NCBI RefSeq assembly: GCF_028993635.1
Contig: NZ_CP118631.1
Coordinates: forward strand, 5,456,001 to 5,520,000
DNA from: Mucilaginibacter sp. SJ
GTDB lineage: Bacteria > Bacteroidota > Bacteroidia > Sphingobacteriales > Sphingobacteriaceae
Length of the DNA stretch: 64,000 nt
Direction of reading: 5' to 3'
In this document: positions 9,213-16,781 of the stretch, one piece after another
How the letters are laid out: each line of letters starts with the position of its first letter
Numbering within the stretch: the first letter of the stretch is position 1
Notes under the pieces: model-generated
The model's input: only the letters and a program-made list of their open reading frames with translations
Told to the model about the DNA's origin: nothing
Database searches by the model: none
Position numbers and translations under genes: made by a program

Positions 9213-10726
9213 TTTTTATGTGTTGTAAAGTTCAGTTTCAGGTTTAGGCCGCCTGCCCCAAATTTTATCTGCTGTGAGCCAAGGCCGTCAAGCGGGTATT
9301 TTAAAAATGGTTCAATAATTATCCGGTTACTTTTACCCAGGGGATAGCCAACACCAAATGCTACGTTCAGGGTTTTGGCAAAATAAAAGCTGTTAAAGCT
9401 TTTGTGCGTTGTTTCATCGGATGTTTGCGGTTGTACACCGGCAGCCATAGCCAGCCCAGGATAGCTGTAACTTGCCGTGTAGGCTTCGTTGATAAATGTA
9501 CCCGAACTTAAACCTGCAGAAATATAAGTGTCATTTTTTTGCGGGTTAAATTCATACTTAAGGTTAACAGGAATATCAAGACCGATCAGGTTAGCACTGT
9601 AGTTTTTAAATGAAGGTGTAGACGATACCTTACTAAAATCGGCCAGCGTGTTATAGGCTGTGCTTAATGATGGCGAAAATGACACCGCAGCCGCAACATT
9701 TGAGGGTTGGTTTTTATTGTAATTAAGCGTGTTTTGGGCCAAAGCTAAACCGGTGGAAAGTTTGAGGTTTTTGCTCAGCTTAATATCGGATGTAAAGCCG
9801 GCGCCGGCATTTACCTGGTTTTGGCTGCCCTTAGCGTAGTTAAAGAATGTAGCAGCGTAAACACTGAATTTTACCCTGCGTTCGTTCATGTCCATATCAG
9901 GTTTTTTAGGCTGGTCCTGATCGCTGGCAAGTAAAGATTCCATAGAGTTGATCTTTGGTTTAACTTTTATTACTGATGGAACAACAGGCGGGGTTACAAT
10001 GACAGGCTTGGTATTTGCCGGAGGCTGTACAACAGGGTTATTAGCATATTGCTGCGCATTGGTTTGCGGCAACACAGATTTTACACTATCAGCCTTTTTA
10101 ACCGGAGTTCCGCTGACTACGCCGTTATTAGCCGGTTGAACGGCAGGCGGGACGCCGGTTTTGGCAATTCCGTTAACAGGGTTTACAGTTACAGCGTTTG
10201 CCGGCACAGGTGTAAACGCGGGCACGGTTGCAGCCGGTTGATTTACGATTATGTTGCCCGCCGGTTTATTTAAAGCCTTATTGCTTGCAAGTGCATTAGA
10301 TTTATTTGCCGGGGTGTTGCCTGCCGGCTTCAGTTTTGTTGCTGAAGATTGGGTGCTATTGTTGCCCGCAAGGTTTGTTGCAGGTGATTGCTTAATTGTT
10401 ACAGGAGGCTGTACCGGGGTAACGTTTTGAACAATGCTATCTGCCGTGTTGCTTTGCGGCAGCGCAGGTTTTACCGGTTTAGCCGAAAATATTTGGCTAT
10501 TATTAACATTATTTTTGTTCGATGCTATCCACAAACCTATACTCAAAAACAACAACAGGACAGCAGCGGCGCTTGCCCACCATAGGTAAACCGGGCGGCG
10601 CTGTTTTTCCTGAACAGGAAATCTCTCCCTGAGCAGCAGCCAGCCTTCATCAGCAGTAGTGTCTTCGTAATTATCAAACACGTCCCTGATGCGGTCTCTT
10701 AAGTCGTTATCCAACTGGTCATCCAT
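9209..10726 (-). CDS. Anti-sigma-like protein with inner-membrane helix, disordered linker and C-terminal outer-membrane barrel
   Basis: A 505-residue protein with an unusual layout read directly from the sequence. Residues 1-45 are a short acidic cytoplasmic segment ending in basic KQRR. Residues 47-68 form one membrane helix (YLWWASAAAVLLLFLSIGLW). Residues 70-280 are a low-complexity Pro/Asn/Ala/Val/Lys-rich linker. Residues 283-505 look like an outer-membrane beta-barrel (RRVKFSVYAATFFNYAKG to LGSQQIKFGAGGLNLKLNF). The gene overlaps the ECF sigma gene upstream by 8 bp and the barrel gene downstream by 4 bp. The N-terminal segment before the helix resembles the cytoplasmic part of anti-sigma factors, so it may hold the sigma factor at the membrane while the C-terminus sits in the outer membrane (inference). 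A purely periplasmic C-domain is the alternative. Confidence 0.75.
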   Translation of the reverse strand: MDDQLDNDLRDRIRDVFDNYEDTTADEGWLLLRERFPVQEKQRRPVYLWWASAAAVLLLFLSIGLWIASNKNNVNNSQIFSAKPVKPALPQSNTADSIVQNVTPVQPPVTIKQSPATNLAGNNSTQSSATKLKPAGNTPANKSNALASNKALNKPAGNIIVNQPAATVPAFTPVPANAVTVNPVNGIAKTGVPPAVQPANNGVVSGTPVKKADSVKSVLPQTNAQQYANNPVVQPPANTKPVIVTPPVVPSVIKVKPKINSMESLLASDQDQPKKPDMDMNERRVKFSVYAATFFNYAKGSQNQVNAGAGFTSDIKLSKNLKLSTGLALAQNTLNYNKNQPSNVAAAVSFSPSLSTAYNTLADFSKVSSTPSFKNYSANLIGLDIPVNLKYEFNPQKNDTYISAGLSSGTFINEAYTASYSYPGLAMAAGVQPQTSDETTHKSFNSFYFAKTLNVAFGVGYPLGKSNRIIIEPFLKYPLDGLGSQQIKFGAGGLNLKLNFTTHKK

Positions 10727-11273
10727 GGTTTTGTGCTTCTTTTCTTAATATACTTCTTAATCTTTCTTTGGCCCTGCTCAGGTAAACGCGCGATGAGCTT
10801 ACCGGGATGCCGAGCGTTGTGGCTATTTCATCATGGTCATAGCCGTCTATCTCATACATGTTAAAAATAGTTCGTTGTATAGTTGGGAGCTCAACCATCA
10901 GTTTTAAAATATCCTGTACGTTTAAATTATCAACCGGCCCCATATTGCTCCTGATGGGGGCAGCATTTTCCAATTCAACATTAAGCTGGAATTTAAGGTC
11001 TTTGCGCCGGCGGTCAATGGCCGTATTAACCAAAATGGTGCGGAGCCAGGCTTTAAACGGCTTATCGATATTGTAGCCGCCAATAGCGTTAAACACTTTT
11101 ATAAAAGCGTCATTTACAGCTTCAAGGGCATCATCGCGGTTTAAACTGTAACGCAAACTTATACCCATAGCATAGCCATAGAACTGCTTATATAGCAATT
11201 CCTGATGTTTTAAGCTGCCTTTTTTGCATTGCCTTACGATCTCTTCTTCGGTAATGCGAGGGGGTGGATGCAT
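10719..11273 (-). CDS. ECF-type RNA polymerase sigma-70 factor
   Basis: Extracytoplasmic-function sigma factor, 184 residues. Region 2 covers roughly residues 25-90 (LYKQFYGYAMGISLRY, DALEAVNDAFIKVFNAI, FKAWLRTILVNTAIDRRRK). Region 4 is a helix-turn-helix around residues 125-175 (LPTIQRTIFNMYEIDGYDHDEIA, then LGIPVSSSRVYLSRAKERLR). Its 3' end overlaps the next gene by 8 bp, placing it first in a three-gene operon with a membrane-anchored barrel protein and a second barrel protein. The partner takes the position usually held by an anti-sigma factor. Targets unknown. Confidence 0.93.
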   Translation of the reverse strand: MHPPPRITEEEIVRQCKKGSLKHQELLYKQFYGYAMGISLRYSLNRDDALEAVNDAFIKVFNAIGGYNIDKPFKAWLRTILVNTAIDRRRKDLKFQLNVELENAAPIRSNMGPVDNLNVQDILKLMVELPTIQRTIFNMYEIDGYDHDEIATTLGIPVSSSRVYLSRAKERLRSILRKEAQNHG

Positions 11274-11381
11274 TAAATGTACTTAGTTCCGCTAAATGTT
11301 GTTTTAAAGCCTTTACGCAGCAAAACAGTTAAATGATACAAAATAAAAAAAATTCTGCCCGGATTATTTGCTGTAGTAATC

Positions 11382-11414
11382 AAAAAAGCCGGTACCCTCA
11401 ATGCGGGCACCGGC
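11382..11414 (-). terminator. Rho-independent terminator of the 11440 lipoprotein gene
   Basis: Read on the minus strand, a 10-bp stem (GCCGGTGCCC with GGGTACCGGC, one mismatch, loop GCATTGA) is followed directly by six T residues. It sits 26 bp after the stop codon. Confidence 0.8.
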
Positions 11415-11439
11415 AACGTAATAAAACAATAAAAAGTAG

Positions 11440-11868
11440 TTAATTAGTTTTCTTCAAATTGTATTGAACAGTTAATGTATCGCCATTGCTGTTGCGCTGC
11501 AGTTGAAATACATTGCCATCATAATAATATTGGTAAACACCTTTGAGGTGAAATTTATTGACACCAGGTGTTACTGCCAATGAGTCATTAAACTGGATAT
11601 AGTAACCGTTGTACACAAACGCTCCGTAGCTTGCCACGTGTTTCCTGGTGTTTGCAGCCACTTTAAATAATGATGTCGCAGTAAGTTTTAAAGCTATGGT
11701 ATCACGAATAGTATCATAACCGGTACCACTTGTTTTTTTAACAAGCGCGCCAAATACGCCTGTAAAATTACCTTGTGGCTGGGCAACCGGAACAACCTCA
11801 TTTTTGGGAGAGCAGGCTACGCCTAATGTTAACAATAATGGCAGCAGGTAGAATAAATTACGTTTCAT
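11440..11868 (-). CDS. Small lipoprotein of unknown function
   Basis: A 142-residue protein with a clear lipoprotein signal: MKRNLFYLLPLLLTLGVACSPK, lipobox LGVAC with the acylated cysteine at about residue 19. The mature part is about 120 residues of beta-rich sequence (for example IRDTIALKLTATSLFKVAANTRK) reminiscent of small lipocalin-like Bacteroidota lipoproteins, but no family was recognised with confidence. It stands alone, with a terminator just downstream and about 165 bp to the ECF sigma gene, so membership in that operon is unlikely. Confidence 0.78.
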   Translation of the reverse strand: MKRNLFYLLPLLLTLGVACSPKNEVVPVAQPQGNFTGVFGALVKKTSGTGYDTIRDTIALKLTATSLFKVAANTRKHVASYGAFVYNGYYIQFNDSLAVTPGVNKFHLKGVYQYYYDGNVFQLQRNSNGDTLTVQYNLKKTN

Positions 11869-11943
11869 ATAATCTTATCTCGTTATCAATTTTTAACCAT
11901 TACGCATGTTTTTAATTAAACGCTACAACCGGGCTGCATTATT

Positions 11944-12747
11944 TTACAGTTTTTTTGCCTCGTCCCAAAAAACATCCATTTCGGCCAGGCTCATATCATG
12001 CAGTTGTTTGCCGTTTTCCTTCGCTTTAAGCTCCAGGTATTGAAAGCGCTTAATGAATTTTTTATTGGTTTTTTCGAGGGCGTTTTCCGGGTTGATATTA
12101 ATAAAGCGGGCGTAATTGATCAGCGAAAACAGCAGGTCGCCAAATTCGGCTTCGGCTTTTTCGTGGTCGATGGTACTTTCATCTTCCGCGTTAAATTCAT
12201 TTTTAAACTCCTGCATCTCTTCTTCAACCTTGGCCCAAACCTGGCTTTTTTCCTCCCAGTCGAACCCAACGCCGCGTGCTTTTTCCTGTATGCGCGATGC
12301 TTTTACCAGCGCAGGTAAGGAAGCCGGTACCCCACCCAAAACAGATTTGTTGCCCTCTTTAAGCTTAATCTGTTCCCAGTTACGTTTTACATCTTCTTCG
12401 TTTTGCACTTCTATATCACCGTAAATATGCGGGTGGCGGTTAATCAGCTTATCGCAAACGCTGTTCAAAACATCGGTAATGGTAAAGTCGTTGGTTTCGG
12501 AAGCTATTTTGGCATAAAAAACCAGGTGCAGCATAATATCGCCGATTTCCTTTTTTATTTCGGGCATATCACCGCCCAGGATGGCGTCACTTAGTTCATA
12601 AGTTTCTTCAATGGTAAGGTGGCGCAGGCTTTCAAGCGTTTGTTTTTTATCCCATGGGCAATTGGCCCGCAGGTCATCCATGATAATAAGCAATCTGTCA
12701 AATGCTATTGATGCGGTAGGGGCAGTTTCAGGGGCTTTTAAAGGCAT
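11944..12747 (-). CDS. mazG: Nucleoside triphosphate pyrophosphohydrolase MazG
   Basis: Hydrolyses (d)NTPs to monophosphates, cleaning the nucleotide pool. It has 267 residues with the two tandem MazG domains normal for the long form. The first covers about residues 15-120, with LRANCPWDKKQTLESLRHLTIEETYEL and the metal-binding EIGDIMLHLVFYAKI. The second covers about 155-260, with EEMQEFKNEF and EFGDLLFSLINYAR. It is preceded by a good -7 box (12776-12783) and is a single-gene unit by spacing. Confidence 0.95.
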   Translation of the reverse strand: MPLKAPETAPTASIAFDRLLIIMDDLRANCPWDKKQTLESLRHLTIEETYELSDAILGGDMPEIKKEIGDIMLHLVFYAKIASETNDFTITDVLNSVCDKLINRHPHIYGDIEVQNEEDVKRNWEQIKLKEGNKSVLGGVPASLPALVKASRIQEKARGVGFDWEEKSQVWAKVEEEMQEFKNEFNAEDESTIDHEKAEAEFGDLLFSLINYARFININPENALEKTNKKFIKRFQYLELKAKENGKQLHDMSLAEMDVFWDEAKKL

Positions 12748-12775
12748 AAATTATTTATAATGAATACTTATGTTG

Positions 12776-12783
12776 CAAAGGTA
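12776..12783 (-). promoter_or_regulatory. -7 box of the mazG promoter (TACCTTTG)
   Basis: Minus-strand TACCTTTG matches the Bacteroidota -7 consensus TAnnTTTG exactly and lies 28 bp upstream of the mazG start codon. No clear -33 TTTG was found at the ideal distance. Confidence 0.55.
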
Positions 12784-12885
12784 TGATAACATCTTTAATG
12801 AAAACTTACTGTATCATTAATTTTAAGCTAACATTAATTAATTTTATTAGCCAATTGTTAAGGCTATCTATAAGCACATTTTATC

Positions 12886-13716
12886 ATGAAAAAAACTTAT
12901 CTGTTTATCCTTCTTTTTACTTCGATAATTAAAGTAAGCTATGCCCAGCAGCAGCCTGCCGGCGATGTGGCAAACAGCACCTTTAGTCAGCCGCAGCCTT
13001 TTTTGTTTACTATAAGTACACTTAACCCACAGGGGCGCAACTGGAGTTTAAATTACTCGGGCGGATATGGTGAGCGTACCGTTACACCCCTGGGTTTTGA
13101 TGGTGTTGATCAAAATTTTTCGGCCAAGGGGTACCTGGGCAATAAGTTTACCTTAATGGCCATGCTGGGTACAGGTTTTAGTAATAATGGTGGCGTGCGT
13201 ACCCTGCAGCAGGCCGAGGTATTACGTGATTTTATTGGCGGCACTCAGCCCATGGGGTTCAGGGCCGGGGCAAGCCTTGGTTTCAGGAGGGAGTTTAACA
13301 GCGATGGCGTAGCATTTAGCCGTATAACTGCCGCGTACGAAGTGACAAATTGGAAACTTGGTGCCAACGTTAGATTTGAAAAAGCATTTGCCACTAACCG
13401 CGACGGTTTAGATTTGATCACCAGCGTTGGTGTGCACCGTCATATCTCGGGGCAGCTGTTCGGCGGCTTTGAAGCCGTAGGGCAGGACCTGGAAGGTTTT
13501 TGGGAAGCTGATGAAGCCGAAGGTGGTGCACGTTTATTGATCGGCCCGTCGCTTAATTATGCTCCCGTTAATTCGCGGCTGGCGTTTTCACTTTGCGGCG
13601 GTCCAATTATCTATGCAACCCGCAGCGCAGCAACCCAGGGCCAGTTTGCTTATCGCGAATTGCCAACTACCAATGGTTTCACACTGAAATTCAATATAGG
13701 CTTCCGGTTCTTGTAG
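12886..13716 (+). CDS. Exported outer-membrane beta-barrel-like protein of unknown function
   Basis: A 276-residue protein with a signal peptide (MKKTYLFILLFTSIIKVSYAQ). The rest alternates like a barrel: NWSLNYSGGYGERTV, FTLMAMLGTGFSNNGG, NWKLGANVRFEKAF, SRLAFSLCGGPIIYA. It ends in an aromatic last strand, KFNIGFRFL, the type of C-terminus recognised by the BAM machinery (family knowledge). No named family was recognised. It is monocistronic and ends 8 bp from the convergent mnmD stop codon. Confidence 0.75.
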   Translation: MKKTYLFILLFTSIIKVSYAQQQPAGDVANSTFSQPQPFLFTISTLNPQGRNWSLNYSGGYGERTVTPLGFDGVDQNFSAKGYLGNKFTLMAMLGTGFSNNGGVRTLQQAEVLRDFIGGTQPMGFRAGASLGFRREFNSDGVAFSRITAAYEVTNWKLGANVRFEKAFATNRDGLDLITSVGVHRHISGQLFGGFEAVGQDLEGFWEADEAEGGARLLIGPSLNYAPVNSRLAFSLCGGPIIYATRSAATQGQFAYRELPTTNGFTLKFNIGFRFL

Positions 13717-13724
13717 TTGGAGAT

Positions 13725-14402
13725 TTAAAGCTTTACCGCCCTGAGCATTTCGCGTTTGCCGGGTGCTCCGGGTGCTTTTTCAACTTTGAAGCCCAGGCTT
13801 CTGAGTATCCGTTTCAGGTTGCCGGTGATAGCATAGGTAACAAACACGCCGCCCGGTTTTAAAAAGCTAACGGTGTGGCCAATGGCTTCTTCGTTCCACA
13901 TTTCGGGTTGATGGGCCGCGGCAAAGGCGTCGAAATAAATAACATCTACCTGCTCCTTCATTTTAAAATCCAAAAGCTTGCTATGGGCTACATGCAACTG
14001 CACGTTGTTATTGATCTCAACTTTGCCGGTTAGGGCGGTGGTATAATTAATGTTGAATTGCTCCCATAATAATTCAGGGATATATTGCTGATATCCGGTT
14101 TGTAACATCATTTCGACATTTACCGGGTACGCTTCAATACCGATATAACTAAGCTTTATCTGCTTATGGTTACAGGCATCGGCAGTTAAGAAAAAATTGA
14201 GCCCGGTGCCAAAACCAACCTCAAGTATACTAATTTCATTGGTGTCAATCCGCTCCAGGAAATATTGTAAGCCCGATTTAACAAACACATGCAGGCTTTC
14301 CTGTAGTGCCCCATGACGTGAATGGTAATGCTCGCCCACATCGGCATTGTAAATGGTGTTGGAACCGTCGGCGGTGGTGACTATGGTTAGTTCATGGTTC
14401 AT
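13725..14402 (-). CDS. mnmD: tRNA wobble-uridine methyltransferase MnmD (DUF752)
   Basis: SAM-dependent methyltransferase that completes the 5-methylaminomethyl group on U34 of tRNA; it corresponds to the N-terminal half of MnmC without the oxidase. It has 225 residues. Motifs are EHYHSRHGALQESLHVF near the N-terminus, the SAM-binding ILEVGFGTGLNFFL, and VIYFDAFAAAHQPEMW. The start codon and first codons (MNHEL) come from a 25-base repeat (14396-14420) that recurs inverted at 14510-14534. The family homology starts at about TTADGSNT, so the first nine residues are repeat-derived or poorly conserved. It is convergent with the barrel gene at 12886. Confidence 0.88.
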   Translation of the reverse strand: MNHELTIVTTADGSNTIYNADVGEHYHSRHGALQESLHVFVKSGLQYFLERIDTNEISILEVGFGTGLNFFLTADACNHKQIKLSYIGIEAYPVNVEMMLQTGYQQYIPELLWEQFNINYTTALTGKVEINNNVQLHVAHSKLLDFKMKEQVDVIYFDAFAAAHQPEMWNEEAIGHTVSFLKPGGVFVTYAITGNLKRILRSLGFKVEKAPGAPGKREMLRAVKL

Positions 14403-14534
14403 GGATGATAGTTCATGGTTTTCAATGTTGTAATTTGTTCATGGTTTATAGATGATAGTTCGTGGTTTACTATAATTGTTCAAGGTTTCTAAGGATCTTA
14501 TTAGCCATGAACCATGAACTATCATCCATGAACC
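14396..14534. repeat. 25-bp perfect inverted repeat of the GGTTCATGG word family
   Basis: The arms are 14396-14420 and 14510-14534 (each begins or ends GGTTCATGGATGATAGTT on one strand), with further degenerate copies of the same word between (ttgttcatggtt, agttcgtggttt, gttcaaggtt). The left arm contains the mnmD start codon, and the right arm contains the stop codon of the MBL-rhodanese gene. The same word family recurs at 19064-19126, 19546-19574 and 47932-48021. Confidence 0.85.
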
Positions 14535-15877
14535 TCTTTTTCTTTCATCATCTCCGTCACAACCTCGCCCAAATCATAAACGGGTACGGCTGTAATGACA
14601 GATGAAACAATGCTTACACCGGCTGCCGAACGATAGCCTGCAGCGCAATGCACTACCACAGGTTTATCGGCAGGGATCTCATTAACGCGTTCGCGCAGTT
14701 CGGGCAAAGGTATACTAATGGCATTTTTAAAAACCTTGCCGGCAGCAACTTCTCCCTGATTACGTACATCAACTATCGTGTAATCATTTTCATTTGCCCT
14801 GAAGGCGTCTAAATCAAGATAGGGGGATACTTCATCGGCATTTGCAGGAACTAACAATGCGCCTTTGATATTTTGTTCGTAGCCAATTTTGGCTGCTTTT
14901 TTAATTAGGGTATCAAGCTTATCATCATTTTCGGCAATGAGGTAAAACTGCTCATCTGGGCCGATAATGGAACCCAGCCAGGTTTCAAATTTTTCACCGT
15001 CCTGCAGGTTAATGGCGCCATGCAGATGACCGCTCCTGAACTGTGCTTTGGGGCGGCCGTCAACTAATAAAATATCAGCTTCCAAAGCGCTGTCTTCACC
15101 AATACGGGGTACACCTGTAATGCTGTCCTCAAAACCCGGTACCCCATTTTTATTCAACAGCACGTCCCGACCGAAGTATTTGGGCATAAAAGGCTGATCG
15201 GTGGTGAGTGTTTTAACAAATGCCAGCTCATCCATCAGTTGTAAGGCATAATTTTCACGCAGCTCGCGGCCAATGGTGCTTTCCAGGTCGGGGCTCATGT
15301 TTTTGCCGCATAACGAGCCCGGGCCGTGCGCCGGGTAAACCACTACGTTTTTGGGCAGGGTCATGAGCTTTTGCCGGGTGCTTTGAAACATCTGGCGGGC
15401 AAGCTCCTCTTTTTTAGCAGTGATGTTACCCACATTTTCCCGCAGGTCCGGGCGACCAACATCCCCAACAAACAGGGTATCGCCGGTAAAGACAGCAGTT
15501 TCGCGGCCTTCTTCATCTATCAGTAAAATACAGATAGAATCGGGCGAGTGACCGGGAGTATTGATGGCTTTTAGTTTAATATCGTTAAGCCGGATAACGT
15601 CGCCGTCGTCAAAAGTTTCGTGCGGATACGTTGCGCCGGTTAACTTGCTGCAATAAATTACAGCGCCTGTGGTTTCATGAATTTCGAGGTGCGAACTTAC
15701 AAAATCCGCGTGCGGGTGGGTTTCGATAACACCCACAATATCGGCATCGTGCTGGGTCGCGAAATCATAGTAAGGCTGCGGGTTACGGGCCGGGTCAATA
15801 ACTATCATTTTGCCCGTGCGGATCACGGCATATGAACCATGCGCCAGGCCTTTATCGTAAAATTGTTGAATGATCAT
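14522..15877 (-). CDS. MBL-fold hydrolase fused to two rhodanese domains
   Basis: Probable persulfide dioxygenase-like or sulfur-handling protein of 451 residues. The N-terminal metallo-beta-lactamase domain (about 1-230) has ETHPHADFVSSH (H54, H56, D58), GHSPDSICI and YPAHGPGSLCGK. Two rhodanese domains follow, about 255-350 and 360-450. The second has a cysteine active loop VVHCAAGYRSA, while the first lacks an obvious loop cysteine (FYLIAENDDK) and is probably inactive. The last residues before the stop (EVHG) are encoded by a dispersed repeat that also provides the TGA. A good -7 box lies 11 bp upstream, implying a very short leader. Confidence 0.9.
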   Translation of the reverse strand: MIIQQFYDKGLAHGSYAVIRTGKMIVIDPARNPQPYYDFATQHDADIVGVIETHPHADFVSSHLEIHETTGAVIYCSKLTGATYPHETFDDGDVIRLNDIKLKAINTPGHSPDSICILLIDEEGRETAVFTGDTLFVGDVGRPDLRENVGNITAKKEELARQMFQSTRQKLMTLPKNVVVYPAHGPGSLCGKNMSPDLESTIGRELRENYALQLMDELAFVKTLTTDQPFMPKYFGRDVLLNKNGVPGFEDSITGVPRIGEDSALEADILLVDGRPKAQFRSGHLHGAINLQDGEKFETWLGSIIGPDEQFYLIAENDDKLDTLIKKAAKIGYEQNIKGALLVPANADEVSPYLDLDAFRANENDYTIVDVRNQGEVAAGKVFKNAISIPLPELRERVNEIPADKPVVVHCAAGYRSAAGVSIVSSVITAVPVYDLGEVVTEMMKEKEVHG

Positions 15878-15887
15878 ATTTTGCCTG

Positions 15888-15895
15888 CAAAGATA
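15888..15895 (-). promoter_or_regulatory. -7 box of the MBL-rhodanese promoter (TATCTTTG)
   Basis: Exact TAnnTTTG match on the minus strand, ending 10 bases before the ATG at 15877. With the usual distance to the start of transcription this leaves a leader of only a few bases. Confidence 0.6.
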
Positions 15896-16006
15896 ATGCT
15901 TAGGCGATATGTTTTATTTGTGCATTGTTTAAGTGGTGTAAATATTGATCGCTTTGTGTAAATCTGTGAAGCAGGTTGCCTGCATAAGTCAGGAAACAAT
16001 CAATGA

Positions 16007-16126
16007 GGAATTTTTACACTAATTTTTGCGTATTTATCGAATTACACGAATCTGACCCGGGCTAATTGACATTCGTGTAATTCGATAAATTGTGACGGAT
16101 TTGAAAAGAATTCGTGTGGAAATTTC
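16007..16126 (-). mobile_element. MITE-like palindromic element, copy 1
   Basis: A 120-bp element with a perfect 19-base inner palindrome (16033-16051 and 16071-16089, arm TTTATCGAATTACACGAAT) and looser outer inverted ends (GGAATTTTTACACTAATTTT against GAATTCGTGTGGAAATTTC). The same arrangement recurs inverted at 28931-29052, with shared outer and inner sequences but different loops. There is no coding capacity. Confidence 0.75.
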
Positions 16127-16176
16127 AGTATGATTTATTCAAATAGATAGATTGTTTAAGGGCGATCCCACCTGCC

Positions 16177-16623
16177 CTAATTACTAAACTGCCTCAAATG
16201 ATGGTCAATATGCTTGTAAGCTAACCGGCCCATCTGCTCCCTGGTCATTTTGCCAAAAAAAGTATGCTCAAAGTCAGTTTTTGAAGTTTTGCCATATTCC
16301 TCCACCAGTTCAATCCATTGTTTTTTCTGGGCCTCTATGTCGCCTCCGGCTTCGGTTACTTTACATTGCGCAACCGTAGGATTATTCTTTGCCAGGGGAG
16401 CATCATCCTTCAGCATACCTTTCAGCGCCACTTTGCCAAACAAGCGGCCTATAAACGCCCGTTTATACGTTTTAATGCCGAGGTACATTTCGTCCGAAAG
16501 GGTGCAATGTTTCAGCATTTGATAAACATTCATTTTACCCCATTGTGGCTGGTTGTTTTCGTTAATTAAATTGATGCGGGTTATGAGGCCGTCGCGGGTT
16601 TCTTTATCAAATATAGTTTTCAT
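16177..16623 (-). CDS. DUF1569 (DinB-superfamily) protein
   Basis: A 148-residue protein of the DinB/YfiT-like four-helix metalloenzyme superfamily, DUF1569 branch. Conserved points are WGKMNVYQMLKHCTLSDEMYLG near the N-terminus and KHIDHHLRQF at the C-terminus, giving three histidines suited to a metal site. The function is unknown; members are often assigned to thiol-dependent detoxification by analogy. It is a single gene, preceded on its upstream side by an intergenic space shared with the M13 peptidase terminator. Confidence 0.8.
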   Translation of the reverse strand: MKTIFDKETRDGLITRINLINENNQPQWGKMNVYQMLKHCTLSDEMYLGIKTYKRAFIGRLFGKVALKGMLKDDAPLAKNNPTVAQCKVTEAGGDIEAQKKQWIELVEEYGKTSKTDFEHTFFGKMTREQMGRLAYKHIDHHLRQFSN

Positions 16624-16722
16624 TTATTTTGAAAAGTTTATATCATAAAGTTATTACGAAAGTACAAACAGGCACAGGCGTTTTTGAGCCATAAGCAGGG
16701 AGGGTTTATGCCAACAAATTAT

Positions 16723-16756
16723 AAAAAAACAGGCCCCGGGTTTACAGCCGGGCCTG
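16723..16756 (-). terminator. Rho-independent terminator of the M13 peptidase gene
   Basis: On the minus strand the stem CAGGCCCGG / CCGGGGCCTG (one extra C) encloses the loop CTGTAAA and is followed by seven T residues. It lies 26 bp after the M13 gene stop. Confidence 0.88.
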
Positions 16757-16781
16757 CTATGTCAAAAAAGCAAAATTTCGC

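Noticed and set aside
14396..14534. A CRISPR-like array in the mnmD-MBL spacer
   Set aside because: Only two full 25-base arms, inverted rather than direct, with degenerate words between.
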